A DNA stretch of 64,000 nt, taken from NCBI RefSeq assembly GCF_000372805.1, contig NZ_KB889941.1:26764-90763 (forward strand), read 5' to 3'. A program made the translations under genes and the position numbers. Positions 10,594 to 21,312 of this stretch are shown here, one piece after another. Position 1 is the stretch's first letter. The number at the start of each line of letters is the position of its first letter. Below the pieces are notes generated by a model. That model saw nothing but the letters and a program-made list of their open reading frames with translations, was not told the origin of the DNA and ran no database searches. The stretch is from Marinobacter gelidimuriae (GTDB lineage: Bacteria; Pseudomonadota; Gammaproteobacteria; Pseudomonadales; Oleiphilaceae).

Positions 10594-11781
10594 ATGAAGA
10601 AACCTGTATACCTCGATTATGCGGCCACTACGCCCGCAGATTTTGCCGTTGCCGAAGAAATGATGCGCTACCTGACATTGGATGGCGCCTTTGGTAACCC
10701 TGCCTCGCGTACCCATGGTTATGGCTGGCAGGCCGAAGCGGCGGTAGAAACTGCACGCCGCCAGGTGGCCACATTGATCAACGCCGACCCCCGCGAAATC
10801 GTATGGACATCCGGCGCGACCGAGTCTGACAATCTGGCGATCAAAGGCGCGGTGGCCGGGCACGATGCGCCTCACATTATTACCTCCATGATCGAACATA
10901 AAGCCGTTCTGGATACCTGTGGCTGGCTGCAGGAGCAGGGCGTGAAGGTTACCTGGCTGAAGCCTGATGCCTGTGGGCGTATTCACGTCGGACAAGTGGT
11001 TGAGGCGCTGACGCCAGAGACCGTGCTTGTGAGCCTGATGCTGGTAAACAACGAATTGGGCAGCATTAGTGACATTGCAGCCATTGGCGCCCAACTGCGC
11101 GGCCGCGGTGTGCTTTTTCATGTTGATGCGGCCCAGGCCCCCGGAAAAATACCGGTGGATGTAAAGGCCTTGAACGCCGACTTGCTGTCACTGTCGGCGC
11201 ATAAGGTTTATGGCCCCAAAGGGATAGGCGCGCTTTACGTGCGACGCTCTCCGGATGTGCGTATTCAAGCGCAGATTCACGGTGGCGGTCATGAGCGCGG
11301 CATGCGCTCTGGCACCCTGCCGGCGCATCAAATTGTGGGTATGGGTAAAGCGTTTGAGTTGGCGGCAGACAGCCTTTCTGCCGATAGTGCCAGGCTGGAA
11401 CAGCTGCGTGGGCGTTTTCTTGGGGCGCTGGCAGAGCTTGAAGGGGTTTCTCTAAACGGGAGTCTCAATACCGGTCTCAACGGCAGTGAAACCAATGATG
11501 ACGCCAAACTGCGAGTGCCTGGCATTATCAATTTGTCGTTCGCGGGCGTTGATGCAGAAACCCTGATGCTGGGCCTGCGTGAATTGGCAGTGTCTTCCGG
11601 TTCCGCCTGCACATCGGCGACACTGGAGCCATCTTATGTCTTGCGGGGTATCGGGCTAGACGATAAGCAGGCTCACCGTGCGCTGCGGTTTTCATTTGGC
11701 CGTTATACCAGCGGCGAAGAAGTCGACTTTGCGGCGGCACACATTATTGATGTTGTTGGCCGGCTGCGGTCTGCGCGGTAG
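10594..11781 (+). CDS. iscS: Cysteine desulfurase IscS-like
   Basis: The protein is a PLP enzyme that takes sulfur from cysteine for Fe-S clusters and tRNA thiolation. The 395 residues show YLDYAATTP (6-14), the PLP lysine K204 in [10 protein letters not shown], and the catalytic Cys339 in [15 protein letters not shown]. Two oddities stand out. There is an insertion at about 289-306 (Asn/Gly/Ser-rich). The C-terminus stops at VGRLRSAR, without the usual 20-residue tail (SPLWEM and following) that contacts IscU in E. coli. The next gene is ndk: iscU, iscA, hscBA and fdx are absent here. It may work with another scaffold elsewhere (inference). Confidence 0.93.
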   Translation: MKKPVYLDYAATTPADFAVAEEMMRYLTLDGAFGNPASRTHGYGWQAEAAVETARRQVATLINADPREIVWTSGATESDNLAIKGAVAGHDAPHIITSMIEHKAVLDTCGWLQEQGVKVTWLKPDACGRIHVGQVVEALTPETVLVSLMLVNNELGSISDIAAIGAQLRGRGVLFHVDAAQAPGKIPVDVKALNADLLSLSAHKVYGPKGIGALYVRRSPDVRIQAQIHGGGHERGMRSGTLPAHQIVGMGKAFELAADSLSADSARLEQLRGRFLGALAELEGVSLNGSLNTGLNGSETNDDAKLRVPGIINLSFAGVDAETLMLGLRELAVSSGSACTSATLEPSYVLRGIGLDDKQAHRALRFSFGRYTSGEEVDFAAAHIIDVVGRLRSAR

Positions 11782-11801
11782 GCACCGGCCCCGTGACTGC
11801 G

Positions 11802-11807
11802 TATAAT
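11802..11807 (+). promoter_or_regulatory. Candidate -10 element for ndk
   Basis: A perfect TATAAT lies 41 bases before ndk. The -35 position holds only TAGGCA (11779-11784, 17-base spacing), so promoter strength is uncertain. Confidence 0.4.
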
Positions 11808-11848
11808 TGCAGGCTCGTTTTTTATCCAACCTCTAATGGAGAATCACC

Positions 11849-12277
11849 ATGGCAAACGAACGCACGTTGTCGATCATCAAGCCTGATGCCGTTGCAAAAA
11901 ATGTAATCGGCAAAATCATCAGCCGTTTTGAAGATGCAGAGCTGCATGTTGTTGCAGCAAAGATGTCGCACCTTAGCCAGGAACAGGCCGAAGGCTTTTA
12001 CGCCGAGCACAAAGAGCGTCCGTTCTTTAACGACCTGGTTGCGTTTATGACGTCTGGCCCGGTGGTTGTTCAGGCTTTGGAAGGCGAAGGCGCCATTTTG
12101 AAAAACCGTGATCTGATGGGTGCTACTAATCCGAAAGAAGCGGAAGCTGGCACCATCCGCGCTGACTTTGCATCGTCTATTGATGCCAATGCGGTTCACG
12201 GCTCCGACTCGGCTGCTTCCGCAGAGCGCGAAATTGCTTATTTTTTCAATGATAATGAAATTTGCCCGCGCGGCTGA
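11849..12277 (+). CDS. ndk: Nucleoside diphosphate kinase
   Basis: Ndk moves the gamma phosphate between nucleoside triphosphates and diphosphates through a phosphohistidine. The 142 residues match family length. [12 protein letters not shown] is at 4-15 and the active-site His117 sits in NAVHGSDS (114-121). AATGGAGAATCACC gives a good ribosome binding site. ndk-rlmN-pilF is the usual order, but in many relatives the full isc operon lies just upstream; here only iscR-iscS remain. Confidence 0.97.
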   Translation: MANERTLSIIKPDAVAKNVIGKIISRFEDAELHVVAAKMSHLSQEQAEGFYAEHKERPFFNDLVAFMTSGPVVVQALEGEGAILKNRDLMGATNPKEAEAGTIRADFASSIDANAVHGSDSAASAEREIAYFFNDNEICPRG

Positions 12278-12337
12278 TTTTGTTCACCGGGGGCGGCGTT
12301 GCTGCCCCCGGATTGGTTATTTGATTAAGGTTATACA

Positions 12338-13450
12338 ATGACAGCACTCGCTGAAAAAACAAATCTTCTGGGAATGCCCAAAGCCAAGCTTGAGGCCTAT
12401 TTTGAATCCCTGGGGGAAAAACGTTTTCGCGCTACTCAGGTGCTGCAATGGATTCACCAGCGTGGTGTGGGTGACTTCGATGAAATGACCAATATGAGCA
12501 AGCCTCTGCGGGACAAGCTTAAGCTGATCGCCGAAGTACGTGGCCCGGAAGTGGTCTATGACGAAGTGGCCAAAGACGGCACCCGTAAATGGGTAATGCG
12601 CATGGACAACGGCAACAACATAGAAACCGTGCTGATACCTGACGGTGAACGTGGCACTCTGTGCGTGTCATCACAGATTGGTTGCAGTCTGGATTGCAGT
12701 TTTTGTTCAACGGGTAAGAGAGGCTTCAACCGTAACCTGACCTCTGCCGAGATTATTGGGCAGGTGTGGGCTGCGCGCAAAACGTTCATGCCCTATGCGC
12801 CGGGCCCAGATCGTCCGATTACCAACGTGGTGATGATGGGCATGGGCGAGCCCTTGTTGAACTTCGACAACGTCGTAGACGCCATGAATCTGATGATGGA
12901 AGATCTGGCCTACGGCATTTCCAAGCGCCGGGTAACCCTGAGCACGTCGGGCGTGGTTCCAGCGATCGACAAGCTGGGTGAGGTTACCGATGTTTCATTG
13001 GCTATTTCTTTGCACGCCGCAAATGATGAGTTGCGTAACCAGTTAGTACCTATTAATAAAAAGTACCCAATAGCAGAGTTGCTGGCCGCTACCCGCCGCT
13101 ATTTGAGTCGTTTGCCAGACAAGCGCAAGGCAACCATTGAATACACTTTGATGGCTGGTGTGAACGATCATGTCGATCAAGCGCGAGAACTGGCCGAGGT
13201 TCTGCGCGGCTTGCCGTGTAAGATCAACTTGATACCATTTAATCCGTTCCCGGAAAGTGGCTATGAACGTCCGAGCATGAATGCCACCCGGCGATTCCAG
13301 ACGGTGTTGAACGAGGAAGGGTATATTGCGACCGTACGCATGCCCCGTGGCGATGACATAGACGCTGCTTGTGGGCAACTGGTGGGCAAGGTAGAAGACC
13401 GAACCCGTCGCAGTGCCCGTTACATTGCAGTGCAGCAGGTTTCAGCGTAA
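12338..13450 (+). CDS. rlmN: Dual-specificity 23S rRNA/tRNA adenine C2-methyltransferase RlmN
   Basis: RlmN is a radical-SAM enzyme that methylates C2 of A2503 in 23S rRNA and A37 in some tRNAs. The 370-residue protein carries the cluster motif C116, C120, C123 in [30 protein letters not shown] and the C-terminal catalytic cysteine in [12 protein letters not shown] are also present. Length and neighbours (ndk upstream, pilF downstream) are standard. Confidence 0.97.
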   Translation: MTALAEKTNLLGMPKAKLEAYFESLGEKRFRATQVLQWIHQRGVGDFDEMTNMSKPLRDKLKLIAEVRGPEVVYDEVAKDGTRKWVMRMDNGNNIETVLIPDGERGTLCVSSQIGCSLDCSFCSTGKRGFNRNLTSAEIIGQVWAARKTFMPYAPGPDRPITNVVMMGMGEPLLNFDNVVDAMNLMMEDLAYGISKRRVTLSTSGVVPAIDKLGEVTDVSLAISLHAANDELRNQLVPINKKYPIAELLAATRRYLSRLPDKRKATIEYTLMAGVNDHVDQARELAEVLRGLPCKINLIPFNPFPESGYERPSMNATRRFQTVLNEEGYIATVRMPRGDDIDAACGQLVGKVEDRTRRSARYIAVQQVSA

Positions 13451-13511
13451 ATACCCGGCTGTGGATGCGGCAGGCCTTCTCCAATAGCAGCTTCAGGATG
13501 AGTTCACGGCT

Positions 13512-14315
13512 ATGGTAAATCAGTTTGTCAGTGCCCGTTTTATGATGTCGCTGATGCTGGTGGCAGCGATGTTGTCGGGCTGTGTGACGACCACCGACAG
13601 CCGCTTTGCCCGCGAAGCCGATCGCCAAAAAGCGTTGGCAGATTACGTTCAGTTGGCATCAGCGTATATTGGCCAGGGAAATTTTGAGCGAGCCCGCCAT
13701 CACTTGGACCGGGCTCTGGAAATTGATTCGAATAACTCGCCGGCGTTAGCCGCAAAGGGCCTTATTTTCGCCAACGAGGGTGAACCCGAACTGGCTGGAA
13801 GCAATTTCAGACGCGCGATCTCCGCCGATTCAAAAAATACCCGCGCCAATGTTTATTATGGCGCGTTTTTGTATGGCCAGGGCCGAATGGAACAGGCGCG
13901 CGACCAGTTTGCCAAGGCCTCTGGCGATACCGGTTATCCGGATCGAGGTTCCGTTTTTTTCAACCTGGGAATGACCCAGGAGCAGCTGGGTGATTTTCCA
14001 ACTGCGGTTAGCAGCTATCGCCGTGCCACCGAGTTGGCACGCAGTGATCCCAAAACATTGCTGGCGTTATCCCGAGTGCTGCTAGAAACCGGTGACGTGA
14101 AAACCGCCGACTTCTATTACAGTCGGCTGCTAACTATAATGCAGCGCAATGACCGCTTGCAGCACTCATCTGAAAGCCTGTTGGTGGGAGTTCGCATTGC
14201 CCGCCTGCTGGACAAACGTGACCAAGAGGCCAGTTTGGCGTTAATGTTGCGGAATAATTTCCCCGAATCAGCAGAACTCCGGCAATACAAGGTACTGATG
14301 TCTAATGGCCAATGA
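13512..14315 (+). CDS. pilF: Type IV pilus biogenesis/stability lipoprotein PilF (PilW)
   Basis: PilF is an outer-membrane lipoprotein with TPR repeats that helps the PilQ secretin assemble. The 267-residue product has a lipobox LSGC with Cys24 as the lipid site. Repeated TPR-like helices run from about residue 40 to 230 (for example YIGQGNFERARHHLDRALEID). The gene lies between rlmN and rodZ, its usual place, and its end overlaps the rodZ start by 11 bases. It is intact, so the pilus pathway is not visibly affected by the decay seen in flagellar genes. Confidence 0.93.
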   Translation: MVNQFVSARFMMSLMLVAAMLSGCVTTTDSRFAREADRQKALADYVQLASAYIGQGNFERARHHLDRALEIDSNNSPALAAKGLIFANEGEPELAGSNFRRAISADSKNTRANVYYGAFLYGQGRMEQARDQFAKASGDTGYPDRGSVFFNLGMTQEQLGDFPTAVSSYRRATELARSDPKTLLALSRVLLETGDVKTADFYYSRLLTIMQRNDRLQHSSESLLVGVRIARLLDKRDQEASLALMLRNNFPESAELRQYKVLMSNGQ

Positions 14316-15264
14316 AGAGAATCAAGCTGCCCCTGGCAATCGGCCGGTGGGCCCACAGTTAAAACAGGCCCGCGAGGCGAAAGGGCTTAGCGTAGCCGAA
14401 GTGGCTGATGCCCAGCATCTTCGCCCGGCCATTATCCAGGCCATCGAAAATGGCAAATACGAGCTGATTGATACAGAGCTCTTCCTGAAAGGCTACATAC
14501 GCGCTTATGCGCGCCAAGTAGGCCTGGATGGTAACGCCCTGATTGCCGATCTTAACGTGGAGCTGGAGCCCATGCGCCAGGCGCAGGCGCAGGCGAAAGC
14601 AGCGAATCCGCTGATTGATATAGAACGCCGGCGGCGCAAAAAACGCCGTGTAGCCAAAGCCGCATTGTGGCTGGTCGCACTGGCAGTATTGGGCTTTTTG
14701 GTGTTTTCGTTTATTTACAATCCTTCGCAGCTGGCTAGTTTGACGGGCGCCGGCGATGACTCAACAACACAATCTACGCCAGATAACTTGTTGCCAGACG
14801 AAACGAGTGATGGCGATGTGTCGGCTTCGTCCGCGAACGCAGAGGGTGCGCTAGAACCGCTTATAGCGGCAGGCACAGGAACTTTTTCTGACGGCGAGGC
14901 TCCAGCTGACGGCTCGGGGTCTTCGCCAGCGCAGACAGTAGGAAATTCGGCCGTCATCGTCGACAATGATCGTTCGACGATAGATACGGAACAGGCACCC
15001 CAAGTTGCCGACAACCGGGGCCGGTTGGAAATTGAATTTATTGATGATTGCTGGGTTCAGATTCGAGATGCTTACGGTAGAAGCCTGGCCAGCGGTCTGA
15101 AACGCCAGAGCGACCGCATTGATTTGCGCGCTGAAACCGATATTCGTCTGGTGATTGGTGCCGCTAATGCGATAGGGGCCATGCGCTTTGAAGGTGCGCC
15201 CGTCGATCTTGGTAGTAAAGGCATTGTTGGTAATCGCGCCGAGTTTGTTTTGGCTTTGAATTAA
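14305..15264 (+). CDS. rodZ: Cytoskeletal/cell-shape protein RodZ
   Basis: RodZ links MreB to the membrane elongation machinery. Of 319 residues, about 15-85 form a Cro/C1-type helix-turn-helix (LKQAREAKGLSVAEVADAQHL). A basic stretch RRRRKKRR at about 109-116 precedes one membrane helix at about 119-141. A Ser/Thr/Asp-rich linker then leads to a C-terminal DUF4115 domain (WVQIRDAYGRSLASGLKR). The order pilF-rodZ-ispG-hisS is typical. Confidence 0.93.
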   Translation: MANEENQAAPGNRPVGPQLKQAREAKGLSVAEVADAQHLRPAIIQAIENGKYELIDTELFLKGYIRAYARQVGLDGNALIADLNVELEPMRQAQAQAKAANPLIDIERRRRKKRRVAKAALWLVALAVLGFLVFSFIYNPSQLASLTGAGDDSTTQSTPDNLLPDETSDGDVSASSANAEGALEPLIAAGTGTFSDGEAPADGSGSSPAQTVGNSAVIVDNDRSTIDTEQAPQVADNRGRLEIEFIDDCWVQIRDAYGRSLASGLKRQSDRIDLRAETDIRLVIGAANAIGAMRFEGAPVDLGSKGIVGNRAEFVLALN

Positions 15265-15316
15265 TAGCTCAACGTAAACGCCGATACTTCTGGTTTTCAC
15301 AGATGGGTTCTCCCAA

Positions 15317-16435
15317 ATGAAGCATGAATCTCCGATTAAAAGACGTAAATCCCGCCAGATCATGGTGGGCAATGTGCCCGTGGGTGGCGACGCGCCGATT
15401 GCCGTCCAGAGTATGACCAACACCGAAACCTGCGACGTGGAAGCAACGCTGGGGCAGATACAGGCCCTTCAAGACGCCGGTGCCGATATTGTCCGCGTGT
15501 CTGTGCCGTCAATGGAAGCCGCAGAAGCGTTTGGCCGTATTCGCGCCCGCGCGGGTGTTCCGCTGGTTGCCGATATTCATTTCGATTACAAGATCGCGTT
15601 ACGGGTGGCCGAACTGGGCGTTGACTGCTTGCGCATAAACCCGGGTAACATTGGTCGGGAAGACCGCGTCAGCGCGGTCATCAGTGCCTGCCGCGACCGC
15701 AATATTCCAATTCGGATCGGCGTTAACGCAGGCTCGCTAAGTAAAGACCTGCAGCGTAAATACGGCGAGCCTACCGCAGACGCGCTGGTGGAATCTGCCA
15801 TGCGCAACGTCGATATTCTTGACCGCCACGACTTCCAGAATTTTAAGGTCAGCCTTAAAGCGTCCGAAGTGTTTATGACGGTAGAAGCCTATCGCAAGAT
15901 TGCCACGCAGATTGACCAGCCTTTGCACCTGGGCATCACCGAAGCCGGCGGTTTCCGTTCCGGTACTGTGAAGTCGTCTATCGGGCTTGGTCTATTGCTG
16001 ATGGATGGCATTGGCGACACTATCCGCGTATCGCTAGCAGCAGACCCGGTGCAGGAAGTCAAGGTTGGCTACGACATACTCAAAAGTTTGCGCTTGCGCT
16101 CCCGCGGCATTAACTTTATTGCCTGCCCCAGTTGTTCGCGGCAGAATTTCGATGTTATCCAGACCATGAACGATCTGGAAGTGCGTTTGGAAGACGTGCA
16201 GCAGGCTCTGGATGTGGCCATTATTGGTTGTATCGTGAACGGCCCGGGCGAAGCCAAAGAGGCCGATATTGGTTTAACCGGTGGCAGCCCGAAAAACCTG
16301 TTTTATATGAATGGTAAGCCTCAGCAGAAATTGGACAACGCAAATTTGACTGACGATCTTGAACGTCTGATTCGCAAAGAAATTGCTCGCCGTCAGGAAA
16401 CCGAAAAAGCCATTATTGTCCGTTCCGCTGACTAA
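15317..16435 (+). CDS. ispG: 4-hydroxy-3-methylbut-2-en-1-yl diphosphate synthase IspG (GcpE)
   Basis: IspG is a [4Fe-4S] enzyme of the MEP isoprenoid pathway that reduces MEcPP to HMBPP. The 372-residue product has the cluster ligands C270 and C273 (CPSC), C305 (GCIVNGPGE) and E312, at the same positions as E. coli. The N-terminal TIM barrel begins with [16 protein letters not shown]. Length and neighbours are normal. Confidence 0.97.
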   Translation: MKHESPIKRRKSRQIMVGNVPVGGDAPIAVQSMTNTETCDVEATLGQIQALQDAGADIVRVSVPSMEAAEAFGRIRARAGVPLVADIHFDYKIALRVAELGVDCLRINPGNIGREDRVSAVISACRDRNIPIRIGVNAGSLSKDLQRKYGEPTADALVESAMRNVDILDRHDFQNFKVSLKASEVFMTVEAYRKIATQIDQPLHLGITEAGGFRSGTVKSSIGLGLLLMDGIGDTIRVSLAADPVQEVKVGYDILKSLRLRSRGINFIACPSCSRQNFDVIQTMNDLEVRLEDVQQALDVAIIGCIVNGPGEAKEADIGLTGGSPKNLFYMNGKPQQKLDNANLTDDLERLIRKEIARRQETEKAIIVRSAD

Positions 16436-16555
16436 CATGCAACGAATACGGTTATAGCTATCGATAACACCTATCGATGACAACAGCCACAACAGGTAGG
16501 CAATGCATTGGCGCAGCGCCACTGCACAAACCACAGAGACGTTTAAGGGTTTAAC

Positions 16556-17833
16556 TTGGCTAAGATTCAGGCAATTCGCGGGATGAACGATATCCTGCCC
16601 GAACAGACTCCGGTCTGGCAATATGTCGAAGCAACGGTGCGCAAGGTGTTGGGGCAATACGGGTACCAGGAAATCCGTATGCCGATTGTGGAACAGACCG
16701 ACCTGTTCAAGCGCTCTATCGGTGAAGTTACCGACATTGTTGAAAAAGAAATGTACACCTTTGAAGACCGCAACGGCGACAGCCTGACTCTGCGCCCGGA
16801 AGGCACTGCCGGTTGCGTGCGCGCGGCCGAAGAGCACGGCCTGCTGTTCAATCAAACCCGGCGGATGTGGTACACCGGCCAGATGTTTCGCTACGAGCGC
16901 CCACAAAAAGGGCGTTACCGCCAGTTTCACCAGGTGGGTGTCGAGTGTTTTGGCATGGCTGGGCCAGACATAGACGCAGAGCTTCTTATTCTGACGGCGC
17001 GTTTGTGGAAAACGTTTGGTCTGGCTGACCATGCGCGTCTCGAAATCAACTCGATTGGCACCGCTGAAGCCCGCCGAAACTATCGCGAGGCGCTGGTTGC
17101 TTACCTGCAGCAATTCAAAGCCGAGCTCGATGAAGACAGTCAGCGCCGGCTTGAAAGCAACCCTTTGCGGATTCTGGACAGCAAAAGCGCGGCTACCCGT
17201 AAGATTCTGGAGCAGGCGCCAAAACTAGACGCCTGGCTTGACGACGAATCTCGTGATCATTTTGAACGCTTGAAGCAATTGTTGGACGCCGCCGGAATCG
17301 CGTACACGGTGAATCCGGCGCTGGTCCGCGGCCTGGACTACTACGGTAAGACGGTATTTGAGTGGATTACAGACAGCCTGGGCGCCCAAGGCACGATTTG
17401 CGCCGGAGGCCGCTATGATGGACTGGTAGAGCAACTGGGCGGAAAACCCACGGTCGCCGTTGGTTTTGCCATGGGCGTGGAGCGTCTCATCCTGCTGTTG
17501 GAAACCCTTAATTTGATACCCGAGTCGGTCAACAACCAGGCCGATGTGTACGTTACCGCCATGGGCGATCAGGCGGTTGCGCCAGCGCTGCTTCTTGCTG
17601 AAGAACTGCGTGACCACCTGCCGGGCTACATCATTATTAGCCATTGCGGTGCGGGCAGCTTTAAAAGCCAAATGAAAAAAGCCGATCGAAGCGGCGCCCA
17701 TTATGCACTCATTCTGGGTGATAGCGAGCTTCAGAATCAAAGTGTTGGCCTTAAACCTTTACGTACAGACGAGCCCCAGCAAGAGCTCCCGCGGCAGCAG
17801 GTTGCCGAGGCTCTAGCGCAGGCGCTGTCGTAG
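16556..17833 (+). CDS. hisS: Histidyl-tRNA synthetase
   Basis: HisS charges tRNA-His. The protein starts with TTG at 16556, because the family start [15 protein letters not shown] begins there and the first ATG (16583) would cut into it. AAGGG is upstream. The 425 residues contain class II motif 2 ([17 protein letters not shown]), the histidine-specific blocks [12 protein letters not shown] and CAGGRYDGL, motif 3 ([11 protein letters not shown]) and a C-terminal anticodon-binding domain. Confidence 0.96.
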   Translation: MAKIQAIRGMNDILPEQTPVWQYVEATVRKVLGQYGYQEIRMPIVEQTDLFKRSIGEVTDIVEKEMYTFEDRNGDSLTLRPEGTAGCVRAAEEHGLLFNQTRRMWYTGQMFRYERPQKGRYRQFHQVGVECFGMAGPDIDAELLILTARLWKTFGLADHARLEINSIGTAEARRNYREALVAYLQQFKAELDEDSQRRLESNPLRILDSKSAATRKILEQAPKLDAWLDDESRDHFERLKQLLDAAGIAYTVNPALVRGLDYYGKTVFEWITDSLGAQGTICAGGRYDGLVEQLGGKPTVAVGFAMGVERLILLLETLNLIPESVNNQADVYVTAMGDQAVAPALLLAEELRDHLPGYIIISHCGAGSFKSQMKKADRSGAHYALILGDSELQNQSVGLKPLRTDEPQQELPRQQVAEALAQALS

Positions 17834-17877
17834 TAATCCTTTTAAAGCGCCGTTTCTAATTTACAACAGGAGTTATC

Positions 17878-18531
17878 ATGGCCGAGTTGCGTACAGATGA
17901 AGAGCAGGTTGAAGCGATCAAGCAGTGGTGGAAGAACAACGGTAGTTCGCTGCTGATTGGTATTGGTGCGGCCCTGGCGATTGTGTTCGGCTGGCAGGCG
18001 TGGCAAAACCAGCAGGCCCAGCAGCGTACCGAGGCCGCCAGCCAGTTTGTCACTCTGATGAACGCCTTTGGCACCGAAGATGGAACCAGCGCCGACACCG
18101 TCGCTTTCGTGGCTAAAACCCTGCGCGATGATCATGCCGGCAGCGCTTACGCGATTTACGCCAATTTGATGCTGGCGCGGGTTCAGCTCATGCAGAACAG
18201 CGACGCCGAAGGCGCTGTTGAATCCTTGCAATGGGCACTGAATAAAGCGGCGGAGACTCAGCCTCTGGCTCTGGTTGTGCGCAGCCGCCTGGCGCAAGCC
18301 CAAATGGCTCTGGAAAATTATGATGCGGCGTTGACCACCATTGACGGTGCCACAGACAGCGACGCTTTTGGTGCTATGTTTGCCGAATTGCGCGGTGATA
18401 TTTTGCTCGCGAAAGGCGATCAGGAAGGGGCACGTAATGCCTACCTGGCAGCCCGCGAACAGGGCGAAGAAAATCGCAGTGGCGTTCTGCAACTCAAACT
18501 GGCGGATCTGGGTGTCGGGGGTGATGCGTGA
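17878..18531 (+). CDS. yfgM: YfgM-like ancillary SecYEG translocon protein
   Basis: YfgM is a single-pass inner-membrane protein with a periplasmic TPR domain that contacts SecYEG and chaperones in E. coli. The 217-residue product has a short cytoplasmic N-terminus (AELRTDEEQVEAIKQWWKNNG), one membrane helix at about 22-41, and TPR-like helices up to the end. It sits between hisS and bamB as expected. Its TGA overlaps the GTG start of bamB by four bases, so translation is coupled. Confidence 0.92.
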   Translation: MAELRTDEEQVEAIKQWWKNNGSSLLIGIGAALAIVFGWQAWQNQQAQQRTEAASQFVTLMNAFGTEDGTSADTVAFVAKTLRDDHAGSAYAIYANLMLARVQLMQNSDAEGAVESLQWALNKAAETQPLALVVRSRLAQAQMALENYDAALTTIDGATDSDAFGAMFAELRGDILLAKGDQEGARNAYLAAREQGEENRSGVLQLKLADLGVGGDA

Positions 18532-19700
18532 CGTTAAGCGCAGGTTTCCGGCAGCTGCGCGCCAGTGCTGTGGTGCTTATGGCCGCCGCCCTTGTAATTG
18601 GTTGCAGCGCCAACGATACGTTTGAGCAGCCCGCACAATTGCCTGATGTGAATCAGCAGGTGTCACTTGAGCGGGTTTGGAACGTTACGGTGGGTGACGG
18701 CCATGACGGCGAGTTTTTGTACCTGGCACCGCTGAACGCCGGCGACGTTGTGTACGCCGCATCGGCTGACGGAGAGTTGCTTGCCCTAAACGCAGAAACC
18801 GGCAAACAGATTTGGGAGAATTCGGTGAAAGACCGGATTTTTGCCGGTGTTGGTGGCGATGCCAATCAACTGTATCTGGTGAGCCGCGATGCCGATTTGC
18901 TGGCGCTTTCGCGGGAAGACGGCAGCGAGCTTTGGCGCGCGTCACTGCCGACCGAAGTTCTGTCGGCGCCGCAGTCCAATGGCAGTCTGGTGGTTGTGCA
19001 AACCACCGACGGCCGCGTGCTGGCATTCAATGCCGCTGACGGTGAAAAACGTTGGCAATATGACAGTGTTGTGCCGGCCTTGTCGGTTCGCGCCGCAGCA
19101 GCGCCGCTGGTAGGTGCTGACGTTATAATAAGCGGCTTTGCCAACGGCAAACTGCTGGCTCTGTCTGCAGAATCTGGCCAGCCGCTGTGGCAGTACGAAG
19201 TAGGTGCGCCCCAGGGCCGTACCGAGCTTGAGCGCTTGGTCGACATTACCAGCCAGCCTTTGGTGCTGGAAAACGCGATTCTGGCGGTGGGCTATCAGGG
19301 TAAGCTGGCGCTGATTGATTTGCGCACCGGCAATGACATCTGGAGCAAGACAGCCTCCAGCCTGTATTCGCCAATGGTCAGTAACGGCAACATTTTTCTG
19401 GCGTCTGCTAACGGCGACCTGGTTGCTATGCGGGGGTCCGATCGCCGTGACCTGTGGACCCAGGATAAACTGGCCTGGCGCCAGCTGACCCAGCCGGTGC
19501 CCTTCGACGATTACCTGGTGGTAGGTGACTTTGACGGTTACCTGCACGTGGTGTCCCAGGAAAGTGGTGAGCTGGTAGGGCAGATGAAATTTGATGGTGA
19601 CGGTATCCGCGTACCGGCCCAGCGCCTGAGTAATGGTAATCTGCTGATCTTCGGCAACGGCGGTAAACTCGCCGCTTATAGGTTGCAATCGAAAAACTGA
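18528..19700 (+). CDS. bamB: Outer membrane assembly lipoprotein BamB
   Basis: BamB is the beta-propeller lipoprotein of the Bam complex that inserts outer-membrane proteins. The GTG at 18528 overlaps yfgM. The signal peptide ends in a lipobox VIGC with Cys26. The rest of the 390 residues are PQQ-like propeller repeats with motifs such as LLALNAETGKQIWE, LAFNAADGEKRW and LLALSAESGQPLW. Length matches the family. Confidence 0.95.
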   Translation: MTLSAGFRQLRASAVVLMAAALVIGCSANDTFEQPAQLPDVNQQVSLERVWNVTVGDGHDGEFLYLAPLNAGDVVYAASADGELLALNAETGKQIWENSVKDRIFAGVGGDANQLYLVSRDADLLALSREDGSELWRASLPTEVLSAPQSNGSLVVVQTTDGRVLAFNAADGEKRWQYDSVVPALSVRAAAAPLVGADVIISGFANGKLLALSAESGQPLWQYEVGAPQGRTELERLVDITSQPLVLENAILAVGYQGKLALIDLRTGNDIWSKTASSLYSPMVSNGNIFLASANGDLVAMRGSDRRDLWTQDKLAWRQLTQPVPFDDYLVVGDFDGYLHVVSQESGELVGQMKFDGDGIRVPAQRLSNGNLLIFGNGGKLAAYRLQSKN

Positions 19701-19709
19701 CGCGACACG

Positions 19710-19733
19710 CGGCCCGGTTTTCAAACCGGGCCG
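19710..19733 (+). terminator. Hairpin after bamB
   Basis: CGGCCCGGTTT pairs with AAACCGGGCCG around a two-base TC, which in practice would open to a loop of a few bases. It is followed by ACTTCTTTTG. The stem is strong and the T tract imperfect, so it is a probable terminator or attenuator before der. Confidence 0.65.
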
Positions 19734-19782
19734 ACTTCTTTTGTGAGTAGCGAATGACATTTTTTTTGAGTAGTGAAACACT

Positions 19783-21207
19783 ATGAATTTAGTCATTGCC
19801 CTGGTGGGCCGCCCCAACGTGGGCAAGTCCACACTGTTTAACCAGATGACCCGTTCGCGGGATGCACTGGTCGCCGATTTTCCGGGACTGACCCGCGACC
19901 GTAAATACGGTGAAGGCAATTACGAAAATCAGCGTTTTATTGTCATCGATACCGGCGGTTTGATGGGCGACGAGCTCGGGCTTGACACCGCGATGGCCAA
20001 GCAGTCTTTGCAGGCGGTTGAAGAAGCCGACATCGTTCTGTTTATTGTGGACGGCCGCGCTGGTGTAATGCCTGGTGATCGGGTACTTGCTGATCAGCTG
20101 CGCCGATCGGGCAAGCACGCGCACCTGGTGATTAACAAAACCGATGGCCAGGATCCAAACCTGGTAGCATCCGATTTTTATGCACTGGGTTTTCAATCCC
20201 AATTTCGCATTGCCGCATCCCACAATCGCGGCGTTCGATCTATGTTGGAAATTTTGCTGCCGACGCCGGAGGAAGATGCAGATATAGACGGAGCGCATAA
20301 TCACCCCGGCATTCGCATCGGTATTGTTGGCCGCCCCAACGTGGGCAAATCGACCCTTGTAAACCGCATGCTCGGTGAAGAGCGCGTCGTAGTTTACGAT
20401 CTGCCGGGTACCACCCGCGACAGCATTTATATTCCCTATGAGCGCATGGGCCAGGAATACACCCTGATTGATACCGCCGGTGTGCGGCGACGCAAAAATG
20501 TGCGAGAGGTGGTAGAGAAGTTCTCGATCATCAAAACCTTGCAGGCCATAGACGACGCCCACGTGGTGATTTTGGTGATTGACGCCCGCGAGGGGTTGGT
20601 CGACCAAGACATGCATCTTATGGGCTTCGTGCTAAGTGCTGGCCGTTCGTTGGTGATTGCTATCAATAAATGGGATGGCATGAACGGCGAAGACCGTGAC
20701 AAAGTAAAGGAACAGATTCGTCGGCGTTTGGACTTTCTGGACTATGCCGACAAGCATTACATTTCTGCGTTGCACGGGTCCGGCGTGGGTGTGATGTACG
20801 AGTCGGTCAACGCCTGCTACGAGTCGGCTATGGCAAAATGGCCAACCAATCGTCTGACCACGATTTTGGAAGACGCGATTGCCCAACATCAGCCGCCCAT
20901 GGTTCATGGTCGTCGTATCAAGCTGCGCTACGCCCACCAGGGTGGCTCTAATCCGCCGACGATTGTGGTACACGGCAATCAGACAGACTCTTTGCCCGGT
21001 GCTTACAAACGTTACCTGGAGAATAGCTTCCGCAAGGTGTTAGCGGTAACCGGCACGCCGATCCGATTCGAGTTCCGTTCCAGTGAAAACCCGTTTGCTC
21101 ATAAAGTGAACCGGATGACGCCGCGGCAAAAAGTCAAAAAAGACAACGATGAAAAGAAGGGCGGCGGCAAGCCCAAAAAAGCGCGGCAGAAGAGCCTGAA
21201 GCGCTGA
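19783..21207 (+). CDS. der: Ribosome biogenesis GTPase Der (EngA)
   Basis: Der has two tandem GTPase domains and a KH-like domain and matures the 50S subunit. Both P-loops are present (GRPNVGKST at about 8-16 and about 185-193). [14 protein letters not shown] and [15 protein letters not shown] supply switch regions, and NKTDG and NKWDG are the guanine-specific motifs. The 474-residue length is normal and the tail is basic. A strong terminator lies 23 bases downstream. Confidence 0.97.
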   Translation: MNLVIALVGRPNVGKSTLFNQMTRSRDALVADFPGLTRDRKYGEGNYENQRFIVIDTGGLMGDELGLDTAMAKQSLQAVEEADIVLFIVDGRAGVMPGDRVLADQLRRSGKHAHLVINKTDGQDPNLVASDFYALGFQSQFRIAASHNRGVRSMLEILLPTPEEDADIDGAHNHPGIRIGIVGRPNVGKSTLVNRMLGEERVVVYDLPGTTRDSIYIPYERMGQEYTLIDTAGVRRRKNVREVVEKFSIIKTLQAIDDAHVVILVIDAREGLVDQDMHLMGFVLSAGRSLVIAINKWDGMNGEDRDKVKEQIRRRLDFLDYADKHYISALHGSGVGVMYESVNACYESAMAKWPTNRLTTILEDAIAQHQPPMVHGRRIKLRYAHQGGSNPPTIVVHGNQTDSLPGAYKRYLENSFRKVLAVTGTPIRFEFRSSENPFAHKVNRMTPRQKVKKDNDEKKGGGKPKKARQKSLKR

Positions 21208-21230
21208 TAGGTAGAAAAGCCTTAAGCGCT

Positions 21231-21273
21231 AAAAAAACCGGCCCGTTATGAACAATAACGGGCCGGTTTTTTT
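21231..21273. terminator. Bidirectional terminator between der and pta
   Basis: AAAAAAACCGGCCCGTTAT (21231-21249) pairs with ATAACGGGCCGGTTTTTTT (21255-21273) around a five-base loop. A and T runs serve both convergent genes. Confidence 0.93.
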
Positions 21274-21312
21274 ATGGGCGTTGGCTATGTAAGACCGTAA
21301 GGCCGGGCAAGA

